From contig CM055098.1 of NCBI GenBank assembly GCA_029204225.1, forward strand, positions 52,534,728 through 52,598,727: a stretch of 64,000 nt of DNA, given 5' to 3'. A program made the position numbers and the translations under genes. The notes under the pieces were generated by a model, which did not search any database, was not told the origin of the DNA, and saw only the letters and a program-made list of their open reading frames with translations. The DNA comes from Diphasiastrum complanatum. Lineage: Eukaryota > Streptophyta > Lycopodiopsida > Lycopodiales > Lycopodiaceae. This document shows, in pieces, positions 10,166-24,487 of this stretch (position 1 is its first letter; each line of letters begins with the position of its first letter).

Positions 10166-11340
10166 TCATTCACAAGTGTACAATATCAAGCACATCTTTT
10201 TGTGTATCTCGTCTTCTGAACTAGCAGCTGTTAAGCATTTTTGTTGCTATCATTGACTGTGTATTGTACTTGCACTTTAGCACATGCAAATATTTGTGTA
10301 AAGTAAAAACATGTTTGATCACAATAGGAGGAGCTTGATTCCAAAGGCGATCATCCAGAGGTCTTCATTTAGAAGTTTTCTTTGATTTGTTTTATTAAAA
10401 GTTGACTCCCTTGGGACAGCATTCGGGTACCCATCGCCCAAAACTAACAACCTGCCTGATTTCACACTAAACGGGGTTCATGAACTAACAACGTGAAACG
10501 TCTAGATTCTAGACAACAAAAGTTGAGCCTTGCTGTCGGAATCTACAGCCCAGGTTTCCAAAAGGCGTGATCATACATTAAATCTGCAATTTGTCCAAAT
10601 ACTAGTTTCTATCCTCGGTCAAAAGAATTACGGACACGAGAAGACAACAAGAATGTATCAAAAAGTAGACAAAATGAGGAGCACGGCTATATGTCGGTGT
10701 CGGTGGAAATATTCCAATTTCCAAACTTCCTAGATATGTATAGACTGTCACTGTAATATGCATTTTCTGGGGGTTTGAGCAAATGCTTAGTTCGTTACAA
10801 AAAGTGCATCCTCATTTTATTTAAAAGCCTTGAGGATTGGCTTGACACTAGATAGCCTATGGGTCCATAGGTATCAGGAGCCTGGCTGCCTGGCATAAAT
10901 CATAGATGGATCATGGGTTTATCAAATAAATCTGGCCCCATGCTTTGGATCAATGAGTCAAGGCGTCAAGACTCCAGACTCCAGATCCAAACGATGACTG
11001 CAGCATGCGTTGCTGCTAGAGTGGACTGTGGGTGACTCGTGAGTTTCATGCACATCGAGCGCGTGCGCAGCTGCGATGACTACAGTCTACCGGCCCTCCC
11101 CCTCCCCGCATCCGCCCAGTGGCTGCCACTGGTGACTGGCACCACCATTTCAGCCTACAGGCTATCATGACCGCACCGCCAGCTAGAAGCAGACCATAGA
11201 TGATCGGTGAGATGAGATTCTCGATCCACCCAATTGGCTCATGGTGCTCGTGAGGCGTATGTTGTCACATTCTCATTATTGAACAAAAACGTAATGAAAC
11301 TCTTTAAGCTTTTTGCATGGGAAATGGTCTTTCTATCACC
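10166..11340. other. unassigned; contains a GC-richer patch
   Basis: No coding family is recognised. About 10960-11240 is clearly richer in G and C than its surroundings (for example gcgcgtgcgcagctgcg near 11060), which might mark an old promoter or exon, but no frame or motif supports either. Confidence 0.35.
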
Positions 11341-11351
11341 CACAAGGAGAC

Positions 11352-11490
11352 TTGTATTATAAAGCTCAATGCTCATATAGCTGTATAAAACAAGGTGATC
11401 CTCTATCCTCTAATCAAGGGATGCAATGTTGTATTATAAGGCTCATATAGCTGTATAAAACAAGGTGATCCTCTAATCAGGAGACACTAT
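11352..11490. repeat. local tandem duplication
   Basis: The text tcatatagctgtataaaaca followed by aggtgatcctctaatc occurs twice, at about 11372-11430 and 11447-11485, each preceded by ttgtattataa. The flanking sequence is non-coding. Confidence 0.8.
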
Positions 11491-12148
11491 ACATGTGTGT
11501 TCTAAGAAGCATTCAAATTCATATAAAACTAAAAAAGCAAGATTGAAATTTAAAAGGATTCAAGAATCAACTTGCATGAGAACTCATGCGGTATTGACAT
11601 CTCATCTTTTGCCAAATCATATTAGATATAGATATAGTGACAAAGCTAAATAACATATAATACGTTATTGTAATGCATGCATAGAATAGAATGCTAGTTC
11701 AAAAAAATGTATTTGTGAGTTTAAACAACGGTAGTTTGTCTAACCTTCCTCCAAATTGTGAAATTGCTCCACAACTAGCCACCATCATGTACAAACTACA
11801 ATCCACTATTCTTGCACATGCATATCTGTTGCATGACCACTACTTTTATCATTATGACTTGCTTGGTGACATTGTGGCCATGGTCCTCACTTTCACCATT
11901 TCAACTAACAACTTGTTTGAAATCCGTGTTTTGTCCTCAACATTGATCCTTGCTAATCTTGATAAGCAACATTCATTAGCTCACACATATTCCACAATTC
12001 TCATCTTGTGGATTCTAGGAGGCAACGTTCCAAATTCTCTAACATTTTGGTGGGCAAAACTTCACAAGTTTTCAATCAATCTCTACATATAGGCCATACT
12101 ACTTTGGTCGTTGATGTTGCAACTTGGTTTTGAAGGTCCCACGTCAAT

Positions 12149-12150
<2 letters not shown>

Positions 12151-12204
<54 letters not shown>
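12151..12204. repeat. (CA)n microsatellite
   Basis: About 26 uninterrupted AC/CA dinucleotides in non-coding sequence. The surrounding 11500-12930 shows no recognisable gene. An ORF of 133 codons at 11691-12092 has no identifiable domain. Confidence 0.95.
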
Positions 12205-12205
<1 letters not shown>

Positions 12206-12929
12206 TTCATATTGTTGGTGTTGTATTTCATTTACCTATAAATTTATTGGCATCTTATACACTAATGGTTGAATGTGTATAGTTCAATTATGGAGAAAAA
12301 AGAAATTGCTGAAAAAGCGATTTGTGTTGCGTCCAATATCTTGACAATGATTTACATTCGATGTTAGGATGAGCACATATCAACATACATTCTATGGTTG
12401 TATTAGTGACTTGGGGACATGGATTACCTATAGTGATCGCCAAGTGAAGATCTCTCAAGATCCTTTCGCATGAAACCAAAAGGATGCCTGTGGAGCCAAA
12501 CCATCCAATTAACAAGAAATGGATAGTCAAATCCCTAACTGCTTCACTCCCGAGCCTCGGTGATTGAATGCAAGAGAGGAGAGGATCCTGGACTTCGAAA
12601 ACAGAAAGTTGAATGAGGAGATGGGCGAGTTCCTATAGGAGATATACAACCCAAAAGCTGAGGAATATTCCCTCTAGGTTCTCCCAAGACCACTTCATAA
12701 GCCTTTTGACCTCCTATTTTTGCACCAAAAGCTGTCAATAACCATGCAATAGCTCCATAGGAGCATATGAGCCCTCACAAGGTTATTAATTACATTATTG
12801 ACCAAGTCCGAAATGACATGGCATAACTAATAATCTCGTACATTGGAGTACCGGATATCCATGTCAAGGACTATTTTGAATCCTTCATGCAAGACATGGA
12901 CATAATATTCTTCTCTCCTTGAACTACTT

Positions 12930-14200
12930 CTGTCTTCAAAAGTAAAAACTAGGGAAGTTCTTTTTTATGCTTTCAACTCTTTCCCATGAACCATCATCCT
13001 TAGTCCCTTCCACCAAATCAAGCACTCAAAGATAGAACGATTTCTCAATTGTTTATCTTTGGTGCTGAGTACTTTTTCAGGTTCCAAATGTACACTAAGC
13101 GATAAATCCTCTAGATGGGCAAGATCCTCATAAGATTCAACTGTATCACCTTCATGTAAACTTAATTTTAGCTAGCTTACTTGAAACATTGGATGAGCAG
13201 TTGACTTGTCCTAAAGATCAAGCTTGTAAGCTAAAGAACCAATTTTCTTTCTAGTTCGAAACAATTCACAATATTTGGTAGACAACTTATAATGCTTCCC
13301 TATATGCAAAGTTCTAGAATCTTTTGGAATTCTAAGATATACCCAATCATCAACTTTAAAATCTTTGGGATATATCTTAAGATCGCCATAATGTTGAGCT
13401 CTGTCTTGAGTACTACATATACTATGACATGCCACTTGCAACATTTCTTGCATATCATGTAGGAAATCTGCAACTTTCTAGATCTTAATAGCCTTTGCCT
13501 CCACATTTACGGGGATCTAGGTTGAAAACCACACATTAGTATAAATGGACTATAACTTGTAGCAAAATGTTTTCTACTATTGTAAGCAAACTCAATTAAA
13601 GGAATGTATTCTTTCCACTCAAATTGCTTGTGAGACACATATGTTTTCAACATATCCTCCATAGTCTGATTAATTCTCTTTGTTTGTCCATCTGATTCAG
13701 GATGATCAGTAGAACTAAATCTAAGCGATGTCTCTAGCTTATGGAATACAGTTGACTAAAAGTGACCTGTAGCTTTAGAATCTCTGTCACTAATAATGTC
13801 ACTTGGCAGTCCATAAAGCCTAAATAACCTTTCAATAAAGATTTGGGCAAAATTTGAAGCCTTTTCAGTTGACTTTACTGGTATGAATGTAGCTAACTTA
13901 GTTAATCTGTCCACTACAAACCAAATAGAATCATTTTCTCATTGGATCTTAGGAAGTCCAACTACAAAATCAATAGAAATGCTTTCCCATTGTTTTTGAG
14001 TGATATCTAAGAGATGTAACAAGCATCCAGCCTTTCAGTGTTCCACTTAGGTTAGCTAACAACGTTTACACTTAACCACATAAGACTTGACAAATGGCTT
14101 GAGTTTTGGCCAATAAATCTCTCTTCTGACCAAGTCCAAAATCCTGTGTATACCTGGATGACCTGCACATGGTACGTCATGATATTCATAAAAAAAAACT
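12930..14200 (-). pseudogene. gypsy integrase and chromodomain remnant, E
   Basis: The best open part, 13453-13211, encodes FKVDDWVYLRIPKDSRTLHI then KLSTKYCELFRTRKKIGSLA, the conserved post-core region of chromoviral integrases. Core motifs lie upstream on the minus strand: LFRLYGLPSDIISD near 13840-13795 and DHPESDGQTKRIN near 13715-13670. The zinc-finger region is near 14170-14060. After the core, a GTKDDGSWE stretch near 13010-12980 resembles a chromodomain, which in this clade directs integration to certain chromatin. Frames are interrupted. Confidence 0.8.
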
Positions 14201-14488
14201 CTTCTTTAACTCATCATCCTCTAGTACACAAACTTTTCCATTCCAAAATAGCAAACCACCTCAAATGACAAACTGTTCCACAATTTTCTTATCTTTTTTA
14301 GGAACCTAAGATCCCTATTAATCTCTAGTCCCAACCATCTTTCAAATGCAAACAAAATGAGAATCTGTTTCACATTTCTCTCTCAACGAAAGATATAGAT
14401 CTTTCGAAATCTGGGTGAATGAAAGTTCACTTGATTCACCAATCCGACTAAGAGCATCTACAACCTAGTTAGAGCTGCCTTTGACATA

Positions 14489-15065
14489 TCAGATCTCATG
14501 ATCAAATTCTTGCATAAGCTCAGCCCACTGAGCTCTATGACCTCTCAAATCATGTTGATTGCAAAAGTATTTCAGAGGCTGGTGATCTATATACACTATA
14601 AATCGACGACCATAAAGGTAATGCCTCCATGTTTTAAGTGCATGTATCACAACAAATAACTCCTTTTTTTGGAGGACTAGTAAGTTTCTTGCTCTCAAAT
14701 GTTATTGGCCTATCATTTTATAAAAGAACTGCTCCTATCGCAGAATTACTTGATTCAATTCACACAACATAAGGTAACTCTGAGTTCACGATATGTAGAA
14801 CAAGATATGAAGCAACCATATGTTTGATCAGTTTTTCAAAACATTGATTTAGTTCTTTATTTTATTCAATAGGCAGACCTTGCCATTAGGTAGATTATTA
14901 TGAAGTGATGTGACCTTCACATGATCCCCAATAGCACATAGCTTTTTTCTTTTGAGAATCCACAACACAGTCTTAAAATGATTTAAATGCTCCTTAAGAG
15001 CACTACTATAGATGACAATATCATCTAAAAATACAACTACAAACTGACCCAACTGCCAGTTTTCA
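14489..15065 (-). pseudogene. gypsy RT C-terminus and RNase H, E
   Basis: The frame 15052-14849 contains the RT catalytic box FVVVFLDDIVIYS with both Asp residues kept, followed by HLNHFKTVLWIL. The frame 14698-14489 is RNase H: ELFVVIHALKTWRHYLYGRR then FIVYIDHQPLKYF. The two are separated by frameshifts. The RT N-terminal half is absent. Confidence 0.85.
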
Positions 15066-15624
15066 ACATTTCACACATTATACATCATGCACTAAGAGGG
15101 TCATAGATCTTGATAGCTACTAGAAGTTGATGCAAATCGCTTGGTAAGTTTAAATGCAACTTTTAAGATACAAGATGATTTCAAGAGAGTTTAAGATGAA
15201 AGACTTAGAATAACTCTAATTTTGCCTTGGTATTGAGATTTGTCAACACGAAGATGGCTTGCATCTATCTCAATCCAAGTAAGTGTGTGTTTTATTGGAA
15301 AGGTTTCATATGGTAGATTGGAAGCCAACTGCCACAACTATGGAGCTGAATGTCAAACTAGACAATTGCTTGGTTGTAGATGGATTGAATTCCATAATGT
15401 TTTGTAGTTAGTTGGTTCATTGATTTAATTGAGTATTATAGGCCCGACATTACATAAGATGCCAAGAAAATAAGTCAATGCATGGAAAATCCCGGTAAAA
15501 AAAATTTGAGCACAAAAGGGGCCTTTTAATAAGATATTTTTTTATTTTTTTCTCAAAAGTTTCTTCCACATGGACCAATCAAAACACTCAAATTTGAAAT
15601 CTACTTAACGTAGCTCCTTCAAGA

Positions 15625-17205
15625 TAATTTTTTCTTTTTCTTTTTGAAAGAATCGTAATAGTTTGAGATGATTACCATGCCATTAGAAAGCCCTCGATGA
15701 GAGCTTTCCCACGACATCCAACATGACTTAGTTTTGAGCTACACTGAAGAAGTTATGGCCAGTCAAAATTTTGATCAGTCAATACTTGATATCGTTCCCG
15801 GTCAAACTAGTCAACTGTGCTCGAGACCGATATCAGGTTGACCAAAAGGTTGACCAAGTGTTGACATACTAGAACTTTGACTAGCCATAACTGTTGGATT
15901 TATTCCCTTTACTCTCTTTTAATCCCATTTTAATCTGCCTCCATTCATGCTGCATATTTACTAATGTTGCCACGCAGTCTGCATATTTACACACAAATTC
16001 GCACAGACAAAGGAAAGGAGAAAGAATTGCGACACTGTGTTTTTACACACGTTATGTTGACAGACGAAAAGGGGACACTATCTTACAGAATGCCAAAGGT
16101 GCCCTAAAAGCAAAGGCACCCTATAAATCTAATCCTAAGGCTACTCGTAAGAGTGACGTACTCTTTGCATTGTCATCACCAACGATCACTTCAGCACTGA
16201 CTGACGTCGCACCCTTTCCACGCTCGCCCGATGCAGCTGCACTAACAGATTGGACAACGACTGTAGCCACCCACGATCTCTTATAGACATCACATCCACT
16301 CTGTACTTTTCACATCTGCACACCTGTAGTATAATGTATATATACTGGATACCATTTGCGTATTCAAGTGAATGAGGTTAATGAGTGAATAAGTTGATGA
16401 GTTGATGAAGGAGACGAAGTAGATGCCTTGCGCATTGATTCTTGGTTGTCAGCAATAAGGTTTTATTCCTTTAACAGATTGCATAAGCTTCGTAGGGCAC
16501 GCGGTTTCGTTCGCTATTGTCTTGTGCTCTACCGCATTATTGACATGTATACATGATATGCTTAATCTGATACAGTTCTTTGTTCTGCGTTCAGATATAT
16601 GTTAATGTTGCTATGCTTATCATTCATTCTGTCTGAACTTTCTAGTTGTTCTTTCTAGTAATAGACGACTAACATTTGGTCTTGTCTTTCGCAAATCATT
16701 CGTGACTGATTATCAGTCGAGCACCGTCTAGCTCTTTGTGAATCATTTGCGACGAATAGTTTGTCTTACCATTCGTGACAAACCATTCTTCTGGAGCTTC
16801 ATTCATTAAAGTTTGGCTACGTAATCAAGAACTATTGTTATTCCCATCACTACCGTCTTGTTCGTTCTGATAGGCATAGTCATGCTTACGGTGAGAGTCG
16901 TATAGCTCGTTCCGCTGCGCACGAACATTTTCTGTTCGAGTTTGTTTTTCGTTCGTTTATTGTTCGAGTTCGTGTCTTGTTCGTGTTCGTCTTACCTCTT
17001 TGAGCTTATTTTTTGTTTCTAACATACGACAGCTTTTCTCAACTCGTTCATCTCCTTCTCTCCAACAATAACTTCTTCACCGTAGTTTGGAACTGACATG
17101 TTGATTGTTGTTTGCAATGCTCTCGTCGAGGGCTTTCTAAAAGCACCGTAATCATCTCAATCTGAGCTGTCGTTCAAAATTTATTATTTTTTCCAACCAT
17201 AGATG
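15625..17205. repeat. imperfect inverted repeat, interrupted by a solo LTR
   Basis: The left arm (about 15625-15764) read in reverse complement gives ggccataacttcttcagtgt, then ctctcatcgagggctttcta and gtaatcatctca. The right arm gives agccataac before the solo LTR and, after it, ttcttcaccgtag, ctctcgtcgagggctttcta and gtaatcatctca (17073-17150). Removing the LTR and one copy of its 5-bp duplication restores the right arm, so the inverted repeat is older than the insertion. The loop region (15771-15870) carries shorter GATATC-containing complementary parts. Element class unknown. Confidence 0.8.
15892..17067 (+). mobile_element. solo LTR of the C2 copia family, with TSD
   Basis: This 1176-bp LTR starts TGTTGGATTT and ends TCCAACA. 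It is flanked by perfect 5-bp duplications ATAAC at 15887-15891 and 17068-17072. It matches the C2 5' LTR (20844-21796), the C2 3' LTR (26749-27135) and the fragment at 53084-53670, including a conserved block with cccacgatctc and a TATA-like tataatgtatatatact near 16330. No internal sequence is present, so it arose by LTR-LTR recombination. A 130-codon frame at 15894-16286 lies wholly inside the LTR and is not considered a gene. Orientation follows C2. Confidence 0.93.
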
Positions 17206-17439
17206 ATACTATGCACATAATAGCTAACCACCAAAGACTGTGGGGGTAGGACTGTGGGCAGAAAAGTAACTGCAATGTTTACCATCACAATTGATGTTAC
17301 ATCAAAATGCGACAAGTTGTAGTTACTATGACCATCAAAGCTATATTCAAATTTGTGTTAGAAAGAGCAATCTCCACTTGACCCGTACGTAGTTGTACAA
17401 GGGCTTTTAAGCTATCATAGTGGACTGTAAAGACTATAA

Positions 17440-17610
17440 ACAACAACTATGTTGAAAACAAGTCTCTCATAGACAATCGTAAGGCAACGTAAAGGATCGA
17501 TTAATAACAATAACGTCAAAAATAAGTCTCTCATAGACAACCATAAGGTATTTATAAAGGGACCATAAACAACCACTACGAGTCTTCCATAGATAGCCAT
17601 AAGGGGCTGA
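17440..17610. repeat. short minisatellite, about three units of 60 bp
   Basis: Units start with aagtctctcatagacaa (17459, 17525) and a diverged gagtcttccatagatag (17580). The wider 17206-18350 stretch repeats CCATAA/AACCATA words but shows no recognisable gene. Confidence 0.65.
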
Positions 17611-18369
17611 GAAGAACTAGTTGTAATTAGCCATAGGAATGACTATGGGATGAAAGACTACACATTAGTTGTGACTAGTAAGCAACCTAACTAGTAAGCA
17701 ACCATAAAAGTAACGACTACATGGCTTTATGATAGAAGGTGATGCAATAGCCATAACCTATACAAGCAACCATACTCAACCATAATCAATGGACAATTAC
17801 GAATGTAACATGTCATTAGTATTGACTGGTCATGAAGGCTAGTAGATGAAGTACAAACTACTGTTGTAAAAAGCTAATCAAAAGTAATTATTGTGTCAAT
17901 GGTGGCTCATTTAATGTCAATACTAGGAGAGAAATTGTGGATATATACTGATGACATTCACAAGAAGGAAAGAACGTACATAATGTGCTCTCCATAGTGG
18001 CATTAGCTCTTGTCAACCTCTATAAAAATTTGTGAATGATTTATGTTGTTCTATTTAGACTCTAAATCTGCATATGCTTTTTGTTTCCTTGTTTTCAATG
18101 TTATGATTTAGATCATTCAAGTTATAGCATGCTCATTGCTGTTCACAATAATTTACCAATATATATCGAAAAAATTCACAACATGAGCATTTGCGGGCCC
18201 CGGGCCCCACTTTTGCATGGTTGTTATTTAGACAAGAAACAACTCCGTACAAGTTTACGCTTATTAATATCGTGAGATACTGATGAAAATATCGGAAGAA
18301 ATCTATACATGGTTGCAAATCCATAAATTTATCTTTGGATTGAGAGAGGAACTGGGTCTTCCAATTTTC

Positions 18370-18700
18370 AACGAGTCCTAAAAGATGTTGGAATAGGCCA
18401 TAGCCAAGGCTCTAATTTATGAGGGCAGGTCTAAGGGTGCGGTTCTAGTAGAGGTTACAAGGGCTCTAGATATGTGGTGTGAGGCAAAGAATAAGGCAAG
18501 TCTAAGCAATCATCGACCGTACAAGTTCGTGCAAGTGAGAAGCGAGAAGCGAGAAGCCTCTTGCTCTAGGGTGAGCATTTGACCAATTGGGTCTTACACC
18601 TCAAGAGAAAGAAGAAGCTAAAGTTGAGGGGTTATGCTACTACTATTTGGGTAGGCACCTCTACAAAGAGTGTCCACAATGGAAGAAAATGCAAATAAGA
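18370..18700 (+). pseudogene. retrotransposon gag remnant
   Basis: One frame reads LGLTPQEKEEAKVEGLCYYY then LGRHLYKECPQWKKM (about 18575-18690). This looks like a CCHC knuckle with the second Cys replaced by Tyr (C-x2-Y-x4-H-x4-C), preceded by a charged gag-like stretch. The family is probably gypsy. No protease or other domain follows. Call rests on this one motif. Confidence 0.45.
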
Positions 18701-20840
<2,140 letters not shown>

Positions 20841-20843
20841 ACA

Positions 20844-21796
20844 AATGCTAAATGTGCCCTTATAGAAAAGCGAAGGTACTTGTAAATCAATTTTTAAGAG
20901 ATTTATCAGAGTGTCGCATTTTTCACATTTTCATCAAAGCTTTAGCGTAGGCTGATGTCGTGGCCTATTCAAGCTCATCCCATGCACTCTGCAATCAGAT
21001 TTGACAATGACAATAGCCACCCACGATCTCCCATAGACAGCACATCCACTTTTGTACTTTCTTCATCTGCACACCTATAACATTATGCATATATTGAATA
21101 CCATCTGTGTATTCAAGTGTGTGAAGCATAACAGCATCAGAGCGAAACATCACAAATAATTAGAGACAGACATTGTAGATGCTCTTGCGCATCGATTCTC
21201 TTCTTTTAGATGTATTGTCAGTAATAGGTTTATCACCTTTTACAGATTGTGTAATTAGCTTTGTGAGGCACGCAGTTTCGTCCGTTATTGTCTTGTCTCA
21301 CCTGCATTATTGACCTGTATATTTTGCTATACTTAATTTGATTACAACTCTGTTTGTTCTGCGTTCAGATTCATGTCAATATTGCAATGCTTTTCTACAT
21401 TTTGTCAGACTTGCTTATTGCTTAATCTAGTAGTTTGCTCTTCTCAAATTATTATTAGTCTAGTTGTTCACGACTAATATTTAGCTTTATCTTTTGCGAC
21501 TAATTTGGGACCGATATCTAGTCTAGCCGATAATCAGTTCATGACAAATTATCTTTCTGATGTTTAGATGCTTAATGTTTGGCTACATAATCAGATCGAA
21601 CGTGATTTCTATCACTAACATTCTGTTCAAATTTGATAGGCGTAGTCATGCTTAAGGAAAGAGTGAGATAGATTATTTTATTGCACACGAACACTTTCCA
21701 TTCGAGTTCATTTCTTTTTCGAGTTTCGAGTTCGCTTCTTTTCGTATTCGTTTCTCTGAGAGCTATTTTCGTTTCTCACACCCCTCTTTACTAACA
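20844..21796 (+). repeat. 5' LTR of C2, 5' end eroded
   Basis: Alignable with 16090-17067 and, for its first part, with 26880-27135. It ends ...CTTTACTAACA immediately before the primer site. A TATA-like segment (attatgcatatattg, about 21081-21095) corresponds to that of the solo LTR. The first roughly 200 bases seen in other copies (starting TGTTGGATTT) cannot be recognised here. Confidence 0.85.
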
Positions 21797-21810
21797 TGGT
21801 ATCAGAGCCA
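21797..21810 (+). promoter_or_regulatory. primer binding site, initiator tRNA-Met
   Basis: TGGTATCAGAGCCA directly abuts the LTR end. It is the standard plant copia primer site complementary to the 3' end of the initiator Met tRNA. The same site occurs on the minus strand in element P (44051-44063). Confidence 0.95.
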
Positions 21811-21928
21811 TTTTCGATAGCCTAATAAGCTTCCACATATATTAAGACTTTACTAGCCAATAGAGTGATTGTCTTCTTGTTCTATAATTTAGCACCAGAT
21901 TTTCATACTTAAGTCACTGATCTTCCAC

Positions 21929-22735
21929 ATGGAATCTCAAGGGAAAGCCAGTCCTATCATGGACAAGCTTGATGGAACCAATTACCATCTATGGAAATTT
22001 AAGATGAGAACAGTGCTAATGGCTACAGAATTGTATGACGTTGTTATAGGTGCAAAAGGAAAACCCAAAGCTGACAATGCAACAGTCTCCAGATGGAAGC
22101 TGAAGGATGGCAAAGATTTCACACTGATCATCCTCAACATCTCGGATACTCAGATCGGCCATGTATCCGAAGCCCAGACATCCAAAGAAGTATGGGACAT
22201 CTTGGGCACATTATACGAAGTGCGAGATATAGCGTCCAAGCTACATCTCAGGAAGAAATTTTACTCCCTCAAGATGGCGAACATTGATTCTTTACAGAAT
22301 CACATCAACCAGTTCAAGAACCTACTGAAGCAAATGGCCACTGTTGGATCTGTCATAGACGATCAAGATGCAGTGATGCAACTGCTCACAAGCTTGCCAA
22401 GCTCATACGACAGTTGGGTGATGATCATTACAACACATCCAGAATTGAGTCTTTCGAGAGTCATCACAATGTTGTTGCAGGAAGACACGCGGAGGAACGA
22501 AGTTTCAAGTTCCTCAGCTGATTCTCACGCCTTGTATACCAACAAGGGCATGACTAAGCAAAAGAAGAAGAAAGATCCAAAGCAATCTACGCAAGACCAG
22601 AAACCAGCACATCATAAAGAACAGTTGAATTCGCAGATGAAGAAGAAGCTGTTCTATAGATACTGCAAATGAAATAATCATGAAATTCAAGATTGTCGGA
22701 TATTACAAACTAAGAACAACAGCAAGGGACAGTCG
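21929..22735 (+). pseudogene. copia gag, C2
   Basis: The frame starts at the first ATG after the primer site (MESQGKASPIMDKLDG) and is open to 22672. Copia gag signatures include NYHLWKFKMRTVL, KEVWDILGTLYE, LHLRKKFYSLKM and LPSSYDSWVM. The frame stops with TGA inside the zinc knuckle (YRYCK-stop-NNHEIQDC), whose first Cys is also Tyr. A functional protein would form the virus-like particle and bind RNA through the knuckle. Length to the stop is 247 residues, close to a complete gag. Confidence 0.9.
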
Positions 22736-23560
22736 AATCAAGTGGCAAATGCAGCTACAGAAGCTCCACAACCCATCCAAGAAGCGGATCATGATGCCTT
22801 CATAACCAGCCATCAAGGAACATCCAGGGACAACTCTTGGTTTCTGGCCAGAGCCACTCAGCATATGACCAGCTCATTGGCTGTTTCGAGTCCTATACAC
22901 CCTACTTACGAACAAATATATTCACCTTGGTGATAATAGCACACAAGCTATTAAAGGTAAAGGTACTGTAAGATTAAGCTTTGCAAATGATCAATCTAAG
23001 CTACTTTCTTAGGTCCTATATGTACCCAATCTATCTACGAATCTGCTCTCTGTAAGCAAAATCATAGATCTAGGACATAAAGTAGAACTTGAATGTGATC
23101 AATGCAAAGTAGTTGATAGGACAGACAAGATCCTAGCACTCGGAAGAGAAATGGATACTTGTATAGATTAAGTCATTGCTTTTCTGCCTCTAGTCAAGCG
23201 CTCGGTACTTCTATTCAAGCAAATAAAAGTTTACTTTGGCATTATAGAATTGGTCACTTAAATCATGCTGTTATACAACAAATGTCTAGACATTCTATTG
23301 TTCTTGATATAGACTATCATAGAGATAAAGTCAAGTTACCTGTCTGTCAAAACTATCTAGTTGGTAAATAAACTAGGAAACCATTCAGATCAAGCCATCA
23401 ACATACTACTAGAGGATTGTTAGACAATGTGCATTCAGACATTTGTGGCCCAATGAAGAATCCTTTGTTGAAGGATGCAAAGTACTTTATAAATTTTATT
23501 GATGAATTCTCCAGAAGGACATATTGTGTACTTTATCAAGAAGAAATCAGAAGCTTTCAA
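22736..23560 (+). pseudogene. copia protease, pre-integrase and integrase N-part, C2
   Basis: The protease site reads SWFLARATQHMT (about 22837-22872), where related elements have YLDSGATQHM, so the catalytic Asp-Ser-Gly is lost. The pre-integrase domain is at LLWHYRIGHLNHAV (about 23230-23270) with CQNYLVGK. The integrase core begins VHSDICGPM with the first catalytic Asp (about 23430-23455) and runs through FINFIDEFSR to YFIKKKSEAF. At about 23560 the reading passes without frame loss into a gag sequence of another element. Frameshifts occur at 22935 and 23520-23535. Confidence 0.85.
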
Positions 23561-24487
23561 TTGGGATGTGCTAAAGGAGCAATTCGAGACGTCAAATTCA
23601 TGAAGAATCACGTTTCTGAAGTCAAAACTGAATAGTGCCCGCATGGAGCAAGGAGAACACATTCAGACTTATATGACCAGAATTAAGACAATGAGGGATG
23701 AACTACAGTCTATTGGTGAGCACATACGTGATGTGGAGCTGGTGCACAATGCATTGTGTGGCAATGCAGAACCCTATCAGATGTTTGTGAGCAGAATAGC
23801 ATCAAGAGAAAGATTGCCAACCTTTGATGAGCTCATAGGAATCTTGATGTAGGAAGAGCAACGGCGAGAAATGGTGAAAGATAGACGTCAAAATACTGAC
23901 GATCAGGCATTTGCGACATGCCAAAAACAAGGCAAGGACAAGGGCAAGGGAAAGAAGAAGTCTAAACAACAATTTTCCAAGACTCAGGAGGATGAGGGAT
24001 CTTCCAGTAAGACCAAGAAGAAAGGCAAGTGCTTCCATTGTGGTAAAAAGGGCCATTGGAAGAGTGAATGTCGCAAATTCCTGGCGGAACAAGGCAAGGG
24101 GAAACCAAAGCAAGTAGGTAACCTTGTCGATGAGGGTGAGATTGAAGACTCTAGCATCTTCATATCTGCATTGTCATCTAATCAAGATGATCAAGCGTGG
24201 TATATTGACTCGGGAGCCACAAGACACATGATAGGTAACAAGAATTGGTTCAGTAGCTTGAAAGTGTTGGATAATGGAACGTCCGTTTCACAAGAAAATG
24301 GTGATGTGTGCAAGATCAAGGGGATAGGCACCGTTTCAATCCAACTACCTGATGGCAAAAGCAAGATGATCAGGGAGGTACGTTACGTACCAGGTTTGAA
24401 GAAAGATCTACTTTCTGTTGGAGTCATTACTAATCAAAAGTTGAAAGTAAAATTTGCCCATGATCATTGCTTTGTGAAGAATGTGAA
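23561..24487 (+). mobile_element. foreign copia gag-protease block inside C2 integrase
   Basis: The block starts inside gag (WDVLKEQFETSN, then LNSARMEQGEHIQTYMTRIK) and continues through a canonical knuckle CFHCGKKGHWKSEC (about 24031-24072), protease WYIDSGATRHM (about 24199-24231, catalytic Asp kept) and pre-integrase start VRYVPGLKKDLLSVGVIT. It ends near FVKNVNQ. Knuckle and linker differ from the host C2 gag, so the donor is another copia lineage. Both joints keep the reading frame of the surrounding integrase. It lacks LTRs and a gag start, so it is not a simple nested insertion. Confidence 0.85.

Larger units (their letters stand above)
12930..15065 (-). mobile_element. Ty3/gypsy chromovirus E, decayed fragment
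   Basis: On the minus strand RT end, RNase H, integrase and chromodomain-like tail follow in gypsy order. The integrase-to-tail part aligns in content with fragment F at 34694-35636 (both have HPESDGQT/HPETDGQT, GLPSDI.SD and the DDD/DDG.SWE chromodomain motif). Gag, protease and the RT N-terminus are missing, cut at about 15065. No LTR was defined. Confidence 0.85.

Noticed and set aside
15894..16286. 130-codon frame, with similar frames at 26854-27084 and 53137-53364
   Set aside because: All lie in the same position of one LTR family and end differently; non-coding LTR sequence explains them.
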